Below are positions 61,022 through 64,000 of a stretch of DNA of 64,000 nucleotides, piece by piece. The notes under the pieces are model-generated. The model searched no databases, was not told the DNA's origin, and saw only the letters and a program-made list of their open reading frames with translations. Source of the DNA: Thermothielavioides terrestris NRRL 8126 (lineage: Eukaryota; Ascomycota; Sordariomycetes; Sordariales; Chaetomiaceae). The DNA is taken from assembly GCF_000226115.1 (NCBI RefSeq), contig NC_016457.1, forward strand, positions 7,626,001-7,690,000, given 5' to 3'. Positions within the stretch are counted from its first letter, which is position 1, and each line of letters starts with the position of its first letter. Made by a program: the position numbers and the translations under genes.

Positions 61022-63258
61022 TGTCCTGTGTTGCATGCACCGTTGTTGATCAGGGGAAGAAAAAGGGGAAGCAATAAGAAGGAACGCAACGCCAACGCTT
61101 GGTTAATCGCACAGAGAACGGCGATGCATCGCGCCAAAACCAAGATCCGAGGCAGAACACACGCAGCCGTTGCTATGTTTGAAACCGAGGCGTGAGGTTT
61201 GCTGCTGTGCCGGTTTGCGAGCGTTTCACATGCCCGGATCTGTTGGTTTGCTGGACTTTGATGAACCTGGAAGCTCGGATGTTTGGGATGTTGGAGTGCT
61301 GTTTGCCGCGTTGCATTGGCCAAGCGCAGAGCTCCGAAAAGAGGTTTGCTGTGGAGCCCAGTTCCCAGCTTGGTGGGCCTGCCAGCGCTCGCGCGGGAAA
61401 TGGGAAATGCCGTGCGCGATGCAACTCTGCCGAGCTGCCATGCATCTGGCTCACCCGGTTGGCGGCAGCAGTGCGCAGGACCCGTGGCCTCCCCAAGACC
61501 CTGAATCGGTAGTGTATGTGGACAGAGCTACACGGCATAGAGTTCTCCCTTGTGCCTTGGTACACCTCACTTAACGTTAGTGTATCTCTGCTGACATTCT
61601 CCTCCGTCACGATTTCCAGCGTCTTGGCCACCGGACCGGGATCCAGCGAGGCGGGTCACTTCCTCCGGCCTTCGGGGTTCGAAGCACCTCCCTCCGACAA
61701 ACCTGTCCACGGTCGGCGCAATGCTGCGGCCCGATCTGTCGCTGCGGAGACCGTCCGGCCACTTCCTGCTTGCCTTGTGGTGTAATTCTTGAAATCGCAC
61801 TAACCTAGCCATCTACCCGTCATGTCCGGCATTTTCGGAAAGCGCGGATGCGAAAAACCGGCCTTGGCGGTGTGCGAGACAAAGGTCACCCGCCAACTGG
61901 GTTGCCCACCTCATACCCAATCTACTGTTCGAGGAAGCCAGTTGTAAAACAGGAAGCCAACAGCGCAGTGCCCAACAGAAGGGTCCCATCATTCGTTGCC
62001 AGCATTGACGTTGCAAGCATTCCTGGCCTTCCGACGAGGCTCAGCTCGCCGAATCTGCCCCGCTCGTCGACAGCGAGAAGAGAACCCGATGTCCACTTGG
62101 TCCACCCAGGGCCATCGCGGGCTTCTCGGCGGCCTCATGCATGCGATTATTCCATCTTGACTTGCTTCCCTGGCTTAATTACCAGGTACCTACCTCAACA
62201 TCCAGAACCCAGTTCAGACTACCAGACGAGCTTTCAGTAACAACTATCTCAGCAAGCCCCCTTGCCCTGACGTCCTTATCTTTGTGTCACGCAGCTTCTC
62301 CTGCCTGGGCGTCGGATTGGGAGCGAAGCTGAAGTATGACGGGCCAATGAGACCAGGCAAGGGCTGCCCACCCTGCTTCCAGCTGCCGGGACTTGCTGCA
62401 TGTCGTTGCGCCCCACAGTGCCACGCGCCGCCTCGGATTCACAAACAACCCGTTCCCACTCGTGTGCACACAATTCCGCACCTTCGGTCCTCACATTCTC
62501 CGTCCCTCCGTCCTCCCTGTTGATTAGGTGGGTACTCGCGGGAGGCAGTGATAATAACTCGCGGGCAGTACGTACCGCTTCCCGCTCGAGTACCACCTCC
62601 TTTCCCCTTTGACAGCTCAGTCTTAACGGACGACTTCCGCAGGACGACGATTCCTTTGTTTCTTGTCGCTCGTTTCCTTTCCCCACCTTCATATACGTCA
62701 CACACACGCAACACTTGCTTCTGAGGGATCATAAAACGTTCGAATTCGGTAGCTGGCGGGGACAAGACCGCCTGTTGCGAGGGCGCTGCACCCACGGCTG
62801 GCGCTGCAACTTCAGCCTGAGCTTAAAACGACCGGGTCGGATCCCTCGCATCGGCGCCTCAACAGTAGACCTGTCGGCCTGGATCCTGGATGCCATCAAT
62901 GGCAGCTTTCACAATTGCTCCCGTCTGGCGGCTCCTGCACTGTGTTTGGTGAATTGCCACTGATCCCGCTGGTGCGCTGGTTGGGGTTCCATTCTCATTG
63001 CTTCCCAAGGTGGAGACTTGACGTCGAGCCTGGGGCATCGCCCGACAGCAACCGCGGATCAGCTCATCCGCCGAGGAAAGGGGGCCTCGTGATTGTCGAT
63101 TGTCCTGTCTCGAGAGTCACCGCAGCGCTGCCCTCCGGGCACCCAGAACTTGCCCGGCGAGGCTGGTCCTCCGCATCTCCTGTTCATCCCGTCAATTGCT
63201 ATCTGCCGCCATTGTTTCAGTTTCTTTTGTTTTGAGAAAGGCGCTTCAGCGCGACGCC
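61022..63258. other. Intergenic, divergent promoters
   Basis: A 2.2-kb spacer between GPI18 (-) and the last gene (+). Open frames of up to 150 codons overlap on both strands with no domain recognised. The string caggtacctacctcaac at 62183 matches similar strings elsewhere. Confidence 0.45.
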
Positions 63259-64000
63259 ATGTTTCTGCATCTGGGCGCCAGCTTGCACGGGCACGAATTC
63301 TCGAACCGGCCCTCCTCCAACATCCAGCAATCGCCCTCTCATCTTCGTACGCCGCTCTTGCGATCGGCCTTTTCGCCGCCGAAACAGCGCGCCCGCGCAG
63401 CTGCCGACGGCCCGCCGGCGCCTTCGCTGCGGCAGCGGCCGGTGTCCGACTACATCCCGCGCGAGCCCTCGCCGGTCGTCCGCTTCCGAGAACCCGAGGA
63501 CGAGCCGCTGCCCACGCCCGCAACGCTCGACGAGCCGGTCTCCGAGTCCGAGCTCAGCGATGTTACGGCCGCGATCGACGGCGCCGTGCCCGCGAGGCCT
63601 CCCCGCGCCAGGCGGCAGCGCCGAGTCCCGCACAAGAGCACCACCTACCCTCTTGGGTACCCGGCACCGACGATAATCCTCAAGACGAAGGTCATGCAAA
63701 AGGTTTTTCAGCCCAGGTTGCTCTTGCAACTCCAAAAGGTCAGGGAAGACGGGCGGTCACAGCCCGTGCTGGAAGTTTTCCCAGCCTCGCGCCTCGCCGG
63801 GCCTGTGGTTGCCCCCCGGTTGGCAAAGCGGTTCCCCGGCATATTCGGGGTCAAGCGCCATCTTGGCTACGACGACATTGTGCTGGTGGAAAGGGATGAC
63901 GACGATTCAAACGCGGACGGTGCGGACAGCGACAGCGACGAGAGCTTGGAGAGGAGGACCATTCTTGCGGTGTACAGCCCGCTGAAGCACTCGGAGGAAG
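63259..64000 (+). CDS. Conserved fungal protein of unknown function, 3' end missing
   Basis: The frame from ATG 63259 stays open to the window end (247 codons, incomplete). Residues include QRPVSDYIPREPSPVVRFRE, PVSESELSDVTAAIDG, HKSTTYPLGYPAPTIILKTK, QKVFQPRLLLQLQKV, GRSQPVLEVFPASRLAGPVV and KRFPGIFGVKRHLGYDDIVL, then an acidic run (ERDDDDSNADGADSDSDE) and AVYSPLKHSEE. These blocks recall a conserved filamentous-fungal protein family that I cannot attach to a function. Codon use and the steady sense character show it is coding. An in-frame start farther upstream is possible. Confidence 0.8.
   Translation, partial: MFLHLGASLHGHEFSNRPSSNIQQSPSHLRTPLLRSAFSPPKQRARAAADGPPAPSLRQRPVSDYIPREPSPVVRFREPEDEPLPTPATLDEPVSESELSDVTAAIDGAVPARPPRARRQRRVPHKSTTYPLGYPAPTIILKTKVMQKVFQPRLLLQLQKVREDGRSQPVLEVFPASRLAGPVVAPRLAKRFPGIFGVKRHLGYDDIVLVERDDDDSNADGADSDSDESLERRTILAVYSPLKHSEE

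Overview
The window looks like nuclear DNA of a filamentous ascomycete, most likely a Sordariomycete and possibly a Chaetomiaceae-like Sordariales. Genes are GC-rich with short introns (about 50-150 nt), GTRNGY-type donors, CTRAC-like branch sites and YAG acceptors. The gene set is fungal: velvet regulator, HET-domain protein, AA9 LPMO, GH43 enzyme and fungal P450. All gene models are mine, built by joining reading frames at splice signals; no transcript data were available.

Left arm (1-23.6 kb), gene-dense. ATG12 (+) converges on panB (-). Then come a UBC8-type ubiquitin-conjugating enzyme (+), a CCDC130/Saf4-type splicing factor (-), a secreted GH43 glycosidase (+) converging on a cytochrome P450 (-), an Artemis-like nuclease (+), a decayed second GH43 gene (+, pseudogene) and a VosA-type velvet regulator (-).

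Centre (23.6-43.9 kb), about 20 kb with no gene I can support. It holds a cluster of CTAGTGTA/TACACTAG motifs, a 4.2-kb array of about 210 copies of a 20-bp minisatellite, and a Helitron-like 3' terminus (GC hairpin, 11 nt, CTAG, then T) just beyond the array. A plausible TC-initiated 5' end lies on the other side. A 71-nt poly(T) run follows. I read the array as the body of a non-autonomous Helitron-like element, as inference.

Right arm (43.9-64 kb), gene-dense again. A HET-domain gene (+) is followed by a YTH-domain RNA-binding protein (-), an AA9 LPMO (+), an F-box protein (-), a 470-bp MITE with an 8-bp target-site duplication, a DUF2456-type membrane protein (+), the GPI mannosyltransferase GPI18 (-), and the start of a conserved fungal protein of unknown function (+) cut by the window edge.

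The genes do not form one pathway. GH43, its pseudogene relative and the LPMO fit a plant-biomass degrader; the rest is mostly housekeeping (autophagy, pantothenate, ubiquitin, splicing, DNA repair, GPI anchors) plus developmental and incompatibility regulators. The two most unusual points are the minisatellite/Helitron-like block and an apparent single-nucleotide exon in the UBC8 gene.
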